Assembly (NCBI GenBank): GCA_017792405.1
Contig: CP051231.1
Location: 2,612,062-2,676,061, forward strand
Direction of reading: 5' to 3'
DNA length: 64,000 nt
From: Oceanicola sp.
GTDB lineage: Bacteria; Pseudomonadota; Alphaproteobacteria; Rhodobacterales; Rhodobacteraceae
A program made the position numbers and the translations under genes. Every line of letters begins with the position of its first letter. Within the stretch, counting starts at the first letter, position 1. The notes beneath the pieces were generated by a model, which searched no databases, was not told the DNA's origin, and was given only the letters and a program-made list of their open reading frames with translations. Of the stretch, positions 1-7,962 are shown piece by piece.

Positions 1-35
1 CCCCCCGCCGCGATTCCCTAAACGTCCGCCTCACC

Positions 36-111
<76 letters not shown>

Positions 112-244
112 TTCCCCTCGTTTAGATCAAGCCGCCGCGCAGGCCGTTGCCTTTGTGCGGACGCTGCCGTTTTGGCCGTGCCCCAGGCTCCGTCAGACCA
201 AGGTCGCATATCCCGGTGCCCAGCCTGCCGCCTAGATTTTCGGC

Positions 245-2356
245 ATGGGAGGACTTACCGGCTTTCGCGTGTTCGTGGTGGCGGCGTTTGCGCTGCTGGT
301 CTTGCTTGTCGCCGCCCGGGCCGAGCCGCTTGGCCGCGAGGAGATCGCACCGCTGATCGTGCCGCCGATGTCGCTTGGCGAGCCGCTGAACGAAAAGGGC
401 GTTTGGAGCCTGCTGAACTCCGGCGGCGCGCAGGCGGGCTACGTGTTCGAGACCGGGCCAATGGCCCCCCTGCCCGGCTTCTCCGGCGCGGTCATCAACG
501 TGCTGGTCACCCTCGACCTCGATGGCCGCTACCTCGACGTGCGCCTGCTGTCGCACAATGAGCCGATCTTCGTCTCCGGCCTTGGCGAGGTGCCCTTTCG
601 CAAGTTCTTCGAGCAATATCGCGGCCATTCCATCTCCGACATTCTCGTCGTCGGCACGCCCTATGGCGCGGCAGATGAGGGCAGCGCGCTGGTCTATCTC
701 GACGGGGTGACCAAGGCCACCGCCAGCGTGCGGATCGCCCATGAGAGCATCCTCGCCGCCGTCAATCAGGTGGCCCGCGAGATGATGCAGGGCATCTCCG
801 CAGGCCCGCCCGCCTACCCCGACCCGTCGCATGACGAGGCGCTCACATGGGAGGATCTGGTGACGCAGGGCCTTGCCACCCGACGCGTGGTGCTCAACCG
901 CGAGATTGATACGGCCTTCGCCGGCACCCTCTGGGCCAATGACGACCCCGAGGCGCAGGCCGCGCCCGATGCGCCCTATCTCGACCTCTGGGTGGTCGAC
1001 ATCGGCCCACCCGCCATTGCCCGCGCGGTGCTGGATGAGAGCACGCTGGCCGATCTCGCCCGCTTCACCGAAATCTCCGGCAACGACGAGCCGATCCTTT
1101 TGATCGAGACCGCGCGGCACGGGCTGGTCTCGGAAGACTTCGTGCGCAATACCTCGCCCGACTGGCTCTCCGCCAGCCAGGGCGGGCTGCCGGTGGCCCT
1201 GCGCGACAGTGACCTTTTCGTTGGCCTCAATCCCGACCTGCCCGATGCGCTGCATAACGGCACGATGATGATCCTGCGCACCGACCGGCGGCTGGGGTTT
1301 GACCCGAGCCGCGAGTGGGAGCTGCACGTGAAAGCCACGCGCGAGCATGGGGTGTTTCGGCCCGAGGTCGGATCGGTCACCCTCGATGTGCCCCATGTCA
1401 CCGACGCTCGGTTCTTCATCAAACCCGAGGTGCCGCAGCCCCTGCCGCCATGGCGCGAAGCCCTGAATGCCCGCGCAGGCGACCTCGTGGTGCTGGCAGG
1501 CTTTCTCACCGCGCTCGTCGCGGCACTGGCCTTCGGTATGAACCGCATGGCCGGGCTGCGCTGGTTCACGCCTCTGCGGCTAGCCATCCTTGCCTTCGTC
1601 ACCGGCTTCATCGGCTGGTGGGGCCAAGGGCAGCTCTCCATCGTGACCGTTCTGGGCGTAATCCGCGCCGGGTGGGAGGGTGGCAGCCTTGCCTTTCTCC
1701 TCTACGACCCCTTCTCGCTGTTGGTCTGGGCGGTGGCACTGCTGGGCCTCTTCGCATGGGGCCGGGGGTTGTTTTGCGGCTGGCTCTGCCCCTTCGGTGC
1801 GTTGCAGGAATTCGCCCACCACCTCGGCAAGCTGCTGCGCCTGCCGCAGATCGAGCCCTCCGCCCGGCTCGACCGCGCGTTGAAGAACCTCAAATACGGG
1901 GTGCTCGCCGGGTTGGTGGCACTGGTTTTTTTCGCCCCGCACGCGATTGACACCGCCGCCGAAGTCGAGCCGTTCAAAACCGCGATCACCACCTACTTCA
2001 TCCGCGCTTGGCCCTACGTGGCCTATGCCGTCTTCTTGCTCGTGCTCTCGATGGTGCTCTTCAAGGGCTTCTGCCGCTACCTCTGCCCGCTCGGCGCCTT
2101 CTTCGCACTGGCGGGCGCTCTGCGGGTGCAGGACTGGATTCCGCGCCGCGTCGAATGCGGCAGCCCTTGCCAGCTGTGCAAGGTGCGCTGCAAATACGGG
2201 GCCATCGAGAGATCGGGCAAGGTGCAGTATTCCGAGTGCTTCCAGTGCCTCGATTGCGTGACCATCCATGACGATCCGGCCCAATGCGTGCCACTTGTGC
2301 TGAAATCCCGCGGCGGGCGCCGGGCACGCCCCATCAGCGAGGTGCCGGCAGAATGA
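245..2356 (+). CDS. NosR/NirI-type FMN-binding polyferredoxin membrane protein
   Basis: This 703-residue protein has the NosR/NirI architecture. A signal segment is followed by a periplasmic FMN-binding domain, several membrane helices (about 400-640), and a cytoplasmic polyferredoxin end. The polyferredoxin region has CGWLCP, CRYLCP and a final Cys-rich CQLCKVRC / CFQCLDC block that would hold 4Fe-4S clusters. Residues 153-161 read DGVTKATAS and fit the ApbE flavinylation motif, with Thr159 as the likely covalent FMN site. NosR and NirI pass electrons across the membrane to periplasmic targets and are needed for nitrous-oxide or nitrite reductase expression and activity. The gene overlaps apbE by ATGA. 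No nosZ or nir gene is in the window and the neighbours are PQQ alcohol dehydrogenase genes, so a role in that system is inferred rather than known. Confidence 0.85.
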   Translation: MGGLTGFRVFVVAAFALLVLLVAARAEPLGREEIAPLIVPPMSLGEPLNEKGVWSLLNSGGAQAGYVFETGPMAPLPGFSGAVINVLVTLDLDGRYLDVRLLSHNEPIFVSGLGEVPFRKFFEQYRGHSISDILVVGTPYGAADEGSALVYLDGVTKATASVRIAHESILAAVNQVAREMMQGISAGPPAYPDPSHDEALTWEDLVTQGLATRRVVLNREIDTAFAGTLWANDDPEAQAAPDAPYLDLWVVDIGPPAIARAVLDESTLADLARFTEISGNDEPILLIETARHGLVSEDFVRNTSPDWLSASQGGLPVALRDSDLFVGLNPDLPDALHNGTMMILRTDRRLGFDPSREWELHVKATREHGVFRPEVGSVTLDVPHVTDARFFIKPEVPQPLPPWREALNARAGDLVVLAGFLTALVAALAFGMNRMAGLRWFTPLRLAILAFVTGFIGWWGQGQLSIVTVLGVIRAGWEGGSLAFLLYDPFSLLVWAVALLGLFAWGRGLFCGWLCPFGALQEFAHHLGKLLRLPQIEPSARLDRALKNLKYGVLAGLVALVFFAPHAIDTAAEVEPFKTAITTYFIRAWPYVAYAVFLLVLSMVLFKGFCRYLCPLGAFFALAGALRVQDWIPRRVECGSPCQLCKVRCKYGAIERSGKVQYSECFQCLDCVTIHDDPAQCVPLVLKSRGGRRARPISEVPAE

Positions 2357-3225
2357 AGCGGCGCAGGTTCCTCTCGATCACCGCCTGTTTTGCCGCCCTG
2401 CCGCTGGCCGCGCAGGCTGCGCCGCAGCGTTGGCGCGGGCGCGCTTTGGGCGCCGAGGCAGAGATCGTGCTGCATGGGCAGGCCGGGGCGGCCCGCGCTG
2501 CCTTTGTCGAGATCGAGCGGGTGCTGAAGGCGGTCGAGGCCAGCTTCAGCCTCTATGATCCCGCCTCCGAACTCTCCCGCCTCAACCGAGAGGGCAGCCT
2601 GAGCCTATCGCCGAACTTCACAGCGCTTATGGAGCTGACAGATCAGCTCCACACGGCGACCCACGGCCTCTTCGACCCCACCGTGCAACCGCTCTGGTTG
2701 GCACTTTTCGAGGGGCGGGATGAGGGCCGTGCCGCCATCGGTTGGTCCCGCGTGCAGCGCAATGGCGCGCGGGTGCACCTCGCCCCCGGTCAGGCGCTCA
2801 CCTTCAATGGCATCGCCCAAGGCTATGCCACGGATCTCGTGGCAGAGGCCCTGCGCCGTCGCGGCTTTGGCGAGGTGCTGGTGAACATCGGCGAATATGC
2901 AGGCCACGGCGGAAGCTGGACGATCGGGCTGGAGGATCCTGCCCATGGCCACCTCGGCACCCGCACCCTGACCGACGGCGCCATTGCCACCTCAAGCCCC
3001 GGCGCGATGCAGCTTGGGGCTGCGGGCCACATCCTGCACCCCGGGGATGCCCAGCCGATCTGGTCCACGGTCTCGGTCGAGGCAAACTCTGCCGCACTGG
3101 CCGACGGGGCCTCTACCGCCTTCTGCCTCGCCCCTGACGATGACATTCGCAGCATGGTCCGCCGCCTGCCCGGCCTGCGCCGCGTGACCCTCGTGGACGC
3201 CGAAGGCAACCTCACGACACTCTGA
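2353..3225 (+). CDS. apbE: ApbE-family FAD:protein FMN transferase (NosX/NirX-like)
   Basis: The 290-residue protein starts with MKRRRFLSITACFAALPLAAQA, a Tat/Sec-like export signal with a twin basic stretch. The rest matches ApbE flavin transferases: LYDPASELSRLN near the N terminus, FDPTVQPLW, FNGIAQGYATDLVAE for the nucleotide-binding region, LVNIGEY, and a late ATSSPGAMQ plus SAALADGASTA segment. ApbE enzymes attach FMN covalently to Thr in periplasmic flavoproteins. The ATG overlaps the stop codon of the NosR-like gene, which carries a matching target motif, so enzyme and substrate are almost certainly a translationally coupled pair. It is the NosX/NirX equivalent of denitrifiers, here outside any visible nos or nir cluster. 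Confidence 0.9.
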   Translation: MKRRRFLSITACFAALPLAAQAAPQRWRGRALGAEAEIVLHGQAGAARAAFVEIERVLKAVEASFSLYDPASELSRLNREGSLSLSPNFTALMELTDQLHTATHGLFDPTVQPLWLALFEGRDEGRAAIGWSRVQRNGARVHLAPGQALTFNGIAQGYATDLVAEALRRRGFGEVLVNIGEYAGHGGSWTIGLEDPAHGHLGTRTLTDGAIATSSPGAMQLGAAGHILHPGDAQPIWSTVSVEANSAALADGASTAFCLAPDDDIRSMVRRLPGLRRVTLVDAEGNLTTL

Positions 3226-3226
3226 C

Positions 3227-3264
3227 AAAAAAAATGCCCCCGCCGGGGAGGAGAGGCGGGGGCA
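3227..3264 (-). terminator. Rho-independent terminator
   Basis: On the minus strand a 10-bp GC stem (TGCCCCCGCC / GGCGGGGGCA, arms at 3255-3264 and 3235-3244) is followed by eight T residues (3234-3227). It lies just past the stop of the minus-strand binding-protein gene and ends the cytochrome/binding-protein operon. The convergent apbE ends 1 nt before it. Confidence 0.88.
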
Positions 3265-3303
3265 GTCGTCCGGCAGGGAGAGGCCGGTTGGGGAACTCAG
3301 CGC

Positions 3304-4212
3304 CTAGCGTTCAGGCGGGGAATGGGTCAGCCCGTATTGGGCGTAGATCGCGGCAATCCGGCCGTCTTCCAGCCCGGCAAAGATCGCGTCATCCACAGTG
3401 TAAGAGAGTGGGCGGTAGGCAAAATGCACCCCGACGCCGAGCGTCCAGCGGCTCACGGCAAAGCCTGCCAGCGGCGGCTGGTGAATCGCCACGCCCTCGG
3501 CGCGGGCATACTCCAGCTCCGCCAGCGGCCCCATCACGGCCGGCACCTCGCCCGCCGCCAGCGCCGCCATGGCCGCGCCGGTTGTTGGGTAGCGGCGCAC
3601 GTTCGGCGCCATCTGTCCGCCACCAAAGCTGGTGAGGTAGAAATCTGAGATCGAGTCGTTCTCAACCCCCACCAGATCGAAGCGGAAGTAGGCCGGCACA
3701 GGCGCACTGTCAGGATAGAACTCTTCGGAATAGGCAATCGCCACGCTCTCGCCCGCATATTGGCCGGTGAATACCACCTGCTCGACACGGCACTTGAACC
3801 CGCTGTCGTAGGGCACCCGCATCATCACGTTGGCGATCCGCCCGCCGATGATCGCGCCCTTCCAGATGTTGTTGCGAAGATCGGCCTCAACGTTCTCGCC
3901 CGCGGCGACAAAATTGAACCGTGCGTCCACGCCGATCTCGGCGGCAATGAGCCGGGCGATCTCGATGTCCACCCCGCGCGGTTTGCCCGCTTCCTTCCAA
4001 CTGTAGGGCGGGTAGTCCTCGTAGACCGCGAAGGTCATGAACCCGCGGTCGATGATGGTATCAAGATCCTGCCCCACGATATCGCGGCCCGCGTTCTGCG
4101 GCTTGGGCTGCGGGACGTAATCGGCGCAGGGATCCTGAGCGCGGGCTGGTGTGGCAACAAGGCCAAGCGCCAACCCGGCAAGGAGTGCGATGAGGGCGAC
4201 GGGCCGTCGCAT
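3304..4212 (-). CDS. PQQ-dehydrogenase-associated periplasmic binding protein (XoxJ/MoxJ-like)
   Basis: The 302-residue protein has a cleavable signal peptide ending near ATPARAQ. Its fold matches family 3 solute-binding proteins (FAVYEDYPPYSW, then GVDIEIARLIAAEIGVDARF). It corresponds to the quinoprotein-dehydrogenase-associated ABC substrate-binding-like family that includes MoxJ/XoxJ. MoxJ/XoxJ proteins accompany methanol or ethanol dehydrogenases and are thought to help mature or activate them rather than import a nutrient. No ABC permease or ATPase is nearby, which fits. It follows the cytochrome gene with a gap of a few bases (TGA CC GTG ATG). The ATG at 4212 is chosen, and the GTG directly before it would add one residue. 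Confidence 0.85.
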   Translation of the reverse strand: MRRPVALIALLAGLALGLVATPARAQDPCADYVPQPKPQNAGRDIVGQDLDTIIDRGFMTFAVYEDYPPYSWKEAGKPRGVDIEIARLIAAEIGVDARFNFVAAGENVEADLRNNIWKGAIIGGRIANVMMRVPYDSGFKCRVEQVVFTGQYAGESVAIAYSEEFYPDSAPVPAYFRFDLVGVENDSISDFYLTSFGGGQMAPNVRRYPTTGAAMAALAAGEVPAVMGPLAELEYARAEGVAIHQPPLAGFAVSRWTLGVGVHFAYRPLSYTVDDAIFAGLEDGRIAAIYAQYGLTHSPPER

Positions 4213-4217
4213 CACGG

Positions 4218-4910
4218 TCAGTGCGCGGCCGAAAGGCCGATGGTCAGCACCTCGGCCGCCTGGGCATAGGCCTCGGGATCGGTGGCGAGGATGTTGGCCG
4301 CGCGGTAAGCCACGCTATCGGCCACGGGCGCGCCGGAGAGCGTTTCGATCCCGGCGGCGATCTCGGCAAGGCGCGCCTGCACGGCGGCCCCGTCGGCGCC
4401 TTCGCCACCCTCTGCCCAGCCTGCGAGCTGGTCGCGAATGCCTTTCAGCTCATCGCCGACCTCGGCCATCGCCTCGTCGTCGGGCCGGGTCTCGATGTAA
4501 GTGCGGATCGCCCATCCGGCCTTCTGGCCCAGCACCTCGTCGAAGGCGGGCATTTTGGTGGTGCCGTTCTGGGTGTAACCCACGCGGTAACGCTCGGCAT
4601 ACCACTCGTCGCCGTACTCCTCCGCCTCAAGGAACCGCAGGTCGGGCGCAAGCCCGCCCGAAACCACCTCGAGCCCATGGCAGCGTGCACAGTTCTGGTT
4701 GTAGCCCGAGGCGCCGATCTCGACCGCCTTGGCCCAGGCCTCTTCGCCCACCTTGTCCGCGCGATAGGGATTTTCGATCAGCCACTCCTCGCCCACGTCG
4801 GGCAGGGCATCGGTGTTCATCGGCTGCGGGGCCACGTCGCCGTGGGCCAGCGCGGTGCCGGCGGTGAAGATGACGGCAAGGGCCGTGGCGAGGCTCGATC
4901 TGACGGACAT
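4218..4910 (-). CDS. pedF: Cytochrome c-550 PedF-type, electron acceptor of PQQ alcohol dehydrogenase
   Basis: The 230-residue protein has a signal peptide ending in TALAHG and one haem-binding motif, CARCH, with a distal Met in TKMPAF as the probable sixth ligand. It matches the PedF/c550 family that takes electrons from PQQ ethanol dehydrogenases. An upstream in-frame extension exists, but the ATG at 4910 has GGAGG 5 nt upstream (GGAGGAACACATG) and gives a clean signal peptide, so it is the start. The C-terminal third (about 150-230) is an extra helical, Ala/Glu-rich region. It is the first gene of a two-gene minus-strand operon divergent from the TIGR03863-like gene. Confidence 0.85.
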   Translation of the reverse strand: MSVRSSLATALAVIFTAGTALAHGDVAPQPMNTDALPDVGEEWLIENPYRADKVGEEAWAKAVEIGASGYNQNCARCHGLEVVSGGLAPDLRFLEAEEYGDEWYAERYRVGYTQNGTTKMPAFDEVLGQKAGWAIRTYIETRPDDEAMAEVGDELKGIRDQLAGWAEGGEGADGAAVQARLAEIAAGIETLSGAPVADSVAYRAANILATDPEAYAQAAEVLTIGLSAAH

Positions 4911-4967
4911 GTGTTCCTCCCTGTTCGCTGCCAGAGGTTGTGACCCAGCCTGCCGCGCCGCGGTATT

Positions 4968-5008
4968 GGACTTTGGTTCAAGACGCCCGGATTTTGCGAC
5001 CAATGTCC
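4968..5008. promoter_or_regulatory. Imperfect dyad in the divergent pedF / binding-protein promoter
   Basis: GGACTTTGGT (4968-4977) and ACCAATGTCC (4999-5008) are inverted copies with 9 of 10 positions matching. Their centres are 31 bp apart, close to three helical turns. The dyad lies between the divergent start codons at 4910 and 5058. A related half-site, ACCATTGTGC, lies at 7854-7863 upstream of the alcohol dehydrogenase. This is compatible with a shared activator, but no regulator gene is in the cluster. Confidence 0.4.
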
Positions 5009-5057
5009 TACATCGGGCGGTGCACAACCTCGCTAGCGTTTAGGCCGGGAGGACATC

Positions 5058-6230
5058 ATGCGCGCATTTCTGGCACTCGTCGCCGGGCTCTGGGCCACGG
5101 CTGCAACCGCGACCGAAGCGGATACGCTCTCGGTCAAGGTCACCTATCTGCGGGTCGAAACACCCGAGCCCCCGACGCTCTCCAACCTCGAGGCCCGGCC
5201 CGAAGACCTTGGCCGCGCCGGGGCCGAACTGGGGCTGGCCGACAACGCCACAACAGGCAGCTTCCTCGGGCAGACGTATGCGCTGGAGACTGTCTCGGTG
5301 CCCGAGGGTGAAAGCCCGTTGGATGCTGCCCGCGCCGCGCTGGCCGCCTCGCCCTACCTCGTGATCGATGCACCGGCCGACGCGCTCACCGCCATTGCCG
5401 ACCTGCCAGAGGCGCAAGCCGCGCTCCTGTTCAACGCCACGGCGGAAGACGACGCCCTGCGCAGCGAGGGCTGCCGCGCCAACCTCCTGCACACCGCCGC
5501 CTCGCTCTCCATGCGCAGCGACGCGCTGATGCAGTTCTTCGCCATGCGCCGCTGGGCCGACATCGCCATGATCGAAGGCCCCCGCCCCGAGGATACCGCC
5601 TTCGCCGCCGCGCTGCGGGCCTCCGCCACCAAATTCGGGCTGGAGATCGGCGCCGAGAAGCAATGGGCCTTCGACGCCGACATGCGCCGCAATGCCTCCG
5701 CCGAAGTGCCGCTCTTCACTCAGGAACTGGGCGACTATGATGCCCTGCTGGTCGCCGATGAGACCCATGATTTTGGCCGTTACCTCGAGTTCAACACATG
5801 GCTCCCCCGCCCCGTCACCGGCTCCGAAGGGCTTGTGCCGGTCGCGTGGGCGCCGGTGATCGAGCAATGGGGCGCGGCGCAGCTGCAATCGCGCTTCACC
5901 GAGGCGGCGGGCCGCCCGATGGCGCCCGAGGATTACGCAGCCTGGGCCGCGATCCGCACTCTGGGCGAGGCTGTTACCCGCACCAGCACGACCGAACCGG
6001 CGGCGATTCGCGCCTATGTGCTGGGCGACAGCTTCGAGCTGGCAGGCTTCAAAGGGCGGCCCATGTCGTTCCGCCCGTGGAACGGCCAGCTGCGCCAGCC
6101 CATCGCCCTCGCACATGCCCGCGCCCTCGTGGCCACGGCGCCGCTGGAGGGCTTTCTGCATCAAGTCAACGAGTTGGACACGCTGGGGATCGACGCCCCC
6201 GAGTCCGCCTGCACCGCTTTCGGAGGTTAA
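5058..6230 (+). CDS. PQQ alcohol dehydrogenase system ABC-type substrate-binding protein (TIGR03863-like)
   Basis: The 390-residue protein has a signal peptide (MRAFLALVAGLWATAATA) and a ribosome site GGGAGGA 5 nt before the ATG. The body resembles branched-chain amino-acid-type (Peripla_BP_6) binding proteins but is the diverged form found with PQQ-dependent alcohol dehydrogenases. Typical segments are VTYLRVETPEPPTLS at the mature N terminus, LLHTAASLSMRSDALMQFF, and RPWNGQLRQPIALAHARALVATAPLEGFLHQ near the C terminus. The precise role is not established in the family. The next gene, a beta-propeller protein, starts 3 nt downstream, so the two are co-translated. Assignment rests on recall of the family, not on a search. 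Confidence 0.8.
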   Translation: MRAFLALVAGLWATAATATEADTLSVKVTYLRVETPEPPTLSNLEARPEDLGRAGAELGLADNATTGSFLGQTYALETVSVPEGESPLDAARAALAASPYLVIDAPADALTAIADLPEAQAALLFNATAEDDALRSEGCRANLLHTAASLSMRSDALMQFFAMRRWADIAMIEGPRPEDTAFAAALRASATKFGLEIGAEKQWAFDADMRRNASAEVPLFTQELGDYDALLVADETHDFGRYLEFNTWLPRPVTGSEGLVPVAWAPVIEQWGAAQLQSRFTEAAGRPMAPEDYAAWAAIRTLGEAVTRTSTTEPAAIRAYVLGDSFELAGFKGRPMSFRPWNGQLRQPIALAHARALVATAPLEGFLHQVNELDTLGIDAPESACTAFGG

Positions 6231-6233
6231 CCC

Positions 6234-7187
6234 ATGTTGCGCCACGCTCTCGCGCTCTCGCTGCTCCCCTTCGCGGCCAATGCCGCCGAGATATGGGTCA
6301 CGAACGAGAAGGATGACACCATCAGCGTCATCGACATCGAAACTCTCGAGGTCACCCGCACCATCCCCACCGGCGAGCGCCCCCGTGGGATCACCTTCAG
6401 CCACGATTACTCGGTGGTCTACATCTGCGCCTCCGACAGCGACTCGGTGCAGGTGATGGACCCGGAAACCGGCGAGATCCTGCATGATCTGCCTTCGGGT
6501 GAAGACCCCGAGCAGTTCGTGCTGCACCCCGACAACAAGCACCTCTACATCGCCAACGAGGATGACGCGATCACCACGGTCGTCGATGTGGAGAGCCGCA
6601 AGGTCGTGGCCCAGATCAACGTGGGCATTGAGCCCGAGGGCATGGCTGTCTCGCCGGACGGGGCGCTTGCGATCACCACCTCCGAGACCACAAACATGGC
6701 CCATTGGATCGATACAGAGACCCGCGAGATCGTGGCCAACACGCTGGTTGATAGCCGCCCTCGCCATGCCGAGTTCACCGAAGATGGCGCCGAACTTTGG
6801 GTGAGCGCCGAGATCGGCGGCACGGTCAGCATCTTCGACGTGGAGAGCAAGGCGGAGAAGGCCAAGATCGACTTCGAGATCAAGGGCGTCCACCCCGACA
6901 AGGTGCAACCCGTGGGCTTCGAGTTTGCCGAGGGCGACACCCACGCCTTCGTAGCGCTCGGCCCGGCCAACCACGTGGCCGTGGTGAACATGGAGAGCTA
7001 CGAGGTCGAAGAATACATCCTCGTCGGTCGCCGCGTCTGGCACATGGCCTTCTCGCCCGACAAGTCCCAGCTCTTCACCACCAACGGCGTTTCCGGCGAC
7101 GTGACGGTAATCGACGTCGCCTCCCGCGAGCCGATCAAGTCGATCAAGGTGGGCCGCTACCCCTGGGGCGCGGCTCTACGACCATAG
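6234..7187 (+). CDS. PQQ-catabolism-associated beta-propeller protein (YVTN family)
   Basis: The 317-residue secreted protein begins MLRHALALSLLPFAANA and then repeats about seven blades of the YVTN/NHL-like type. Examples are EIWVTNEKDDTISVIDIETLEV, VYICASDSDSVQVMDPETGE, LYIANEDDAITTVVDVES, and LFTTNGVSGDVTVIDVAS. It corresponds to the beta-propeller family (TIGR03866) that travels with PQQ alcohol dehydrogenase genes. It lies 3 nt after the binding-protein gene and in the same operon. The role is unknown. A propeller could scaffold or chaperone the periplasmic dehydrogenase complex, which is inference. Confidence 0.82.
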   Translation: MLRHALALSLLPFAANAAEIWVTNEKDDTISVIDIETLEVTRTIPTGERPRGITFSHDYSVVYICASDSDSVQVMDPETGEILHDLPSGEDPEQFVLHPDNKHLYIANEDDAITTVVDVESRKVVAQINVGIEPEGMAVSPDGALAITTSETTNMAHWIDTETREIVANTLVDSRPRHAEFTEDGAELWVSAEIGGTVSIFDVESKAEKAKIDFEIKGVHPDKVQPVGFEFAEGDTHAFVALGPANHVAVVNMESYEVEEYILVGRRVWHMAFSPDKSQLFTTNGVSGDVTVIDVASREPIKSIKVGRYPWGAALRP

Positions 7188-7228
7188 CGCTAGTGACGCG
7201 TGCCCTATTTGCAAGGTATCCTGCCGCC

Positions 7229-7762
7229 ATGAAACAGCTCTTGCTCGCCGCCGCCCTGCTCGCCGCCAGCCCTGTTCTGGCCGATGAGGAGCACGGCACG
7301 CTGAACCCCGATGAGATGACCTGGCAGCGGTTTCTGGACCGCGCCGATGAGGGCGAGACCGGCATGGTGCTCTGCTCGATGGGCTATGCGCTTACCAAGT
7401 CCGGGGATCATACCTCTGCCCGCAAGCTCTTCGAGAATTGCGCCGCCGCCGGATACACCGGCGCAATGACGTGGATGAGCCAGCTCGACAACAACGGCCT
7501 CGGCGCATCCGAGAACCCCGATGCCGCCGCCGAGTGGGACAGGAGGGCCGCCGAGGCTGGCGACCCGGTGGGCCAGTTCAACTACGGGCTCGACCTGATC
7601 CGGGGTCACGGCGTTGCCCGCGACGAGGCTCGCGGCCGCGCGCTGGTGGATGAAGCCGCCGAAGCCGGGCTGAAGGTGGCGCGGCAGTTGCAGCAGGGCG
7701 ATTACGACCCGCGCACCGTCACGCCCGACGCCGACGAATGGAAATACGCGCCGCTCTTCTGA
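7229..7762 (+). CDS. Small periplasmic Sel1-repeat protein
   Basis: The 177-residue protein has a signal peptide (MKQLLLAAALLAASPVLAD). Two or three Sel1/TPR-like repeats follow: ARKLFENCAAAGYTGAMTWM, then NPDAAAEWDRRAAEAGDPVGQFNYGLDLI, then DEARGRALVDEAAEAGLKVARQL. Sel1 repeats are protein-protein interaction modules. It lies about 40 nt behind the propeller gene and ahead of the dehydrogenase, so it probably belongs to the same system as an assembly or scaffolding factor. A longer in-frame reading begins inside the propeller gene and is not credible, because the ATG at 7229 yields the signal peptide. Confidence 0.8.
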   Translation: MKQLLLAAALLAASPVLADEEHGTLNPDEMTWQRFLDRADEGETGMVLCSMGYALTKSGDHTSARKLFENCAAAGYTGAMTWMSQLDNNGLGASENPDAAAEWDRRAAEAGDPVGQFNYGLDLIRGHGVARDEARGRALVDEAAEAGLKVARQLQQGDYDPRTVTPDADEWKYAPLF

Positions 7763-7962
7763 GCCGCGTCACAGCATCAGCCAAGGCCCCGCCGCGCTCC
7801 CGCGCGATGCGGATTAACATGCTGTAATAAATGCAAAAATCTCACCCTTAATACGACCATTGTGCAATATCCGGTGCCCCCCGGTTGGAGAATACTCGCC
7901 GCAGCACCCACCCGCAGGAGGCGGGCTGGTGGCTCGTGAAGATCGCGACAGGGAGGACATCC

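Noticed and set aside
122..1396. Minus-strand 424-codon open frame opposite the NosR-like gene
   Set aside because: The composition is typical of GC-rich antisense frames. The plus strand shows clear Cys and FMN motifs.
245..3225. Denitrification (nos) cluster
   Set aside because: The NosR-like and ApbE genes are present but no nosZ, nosD, nosF, nosY or nir gene is in the window, and the downstream genes are PQQ-system genes.
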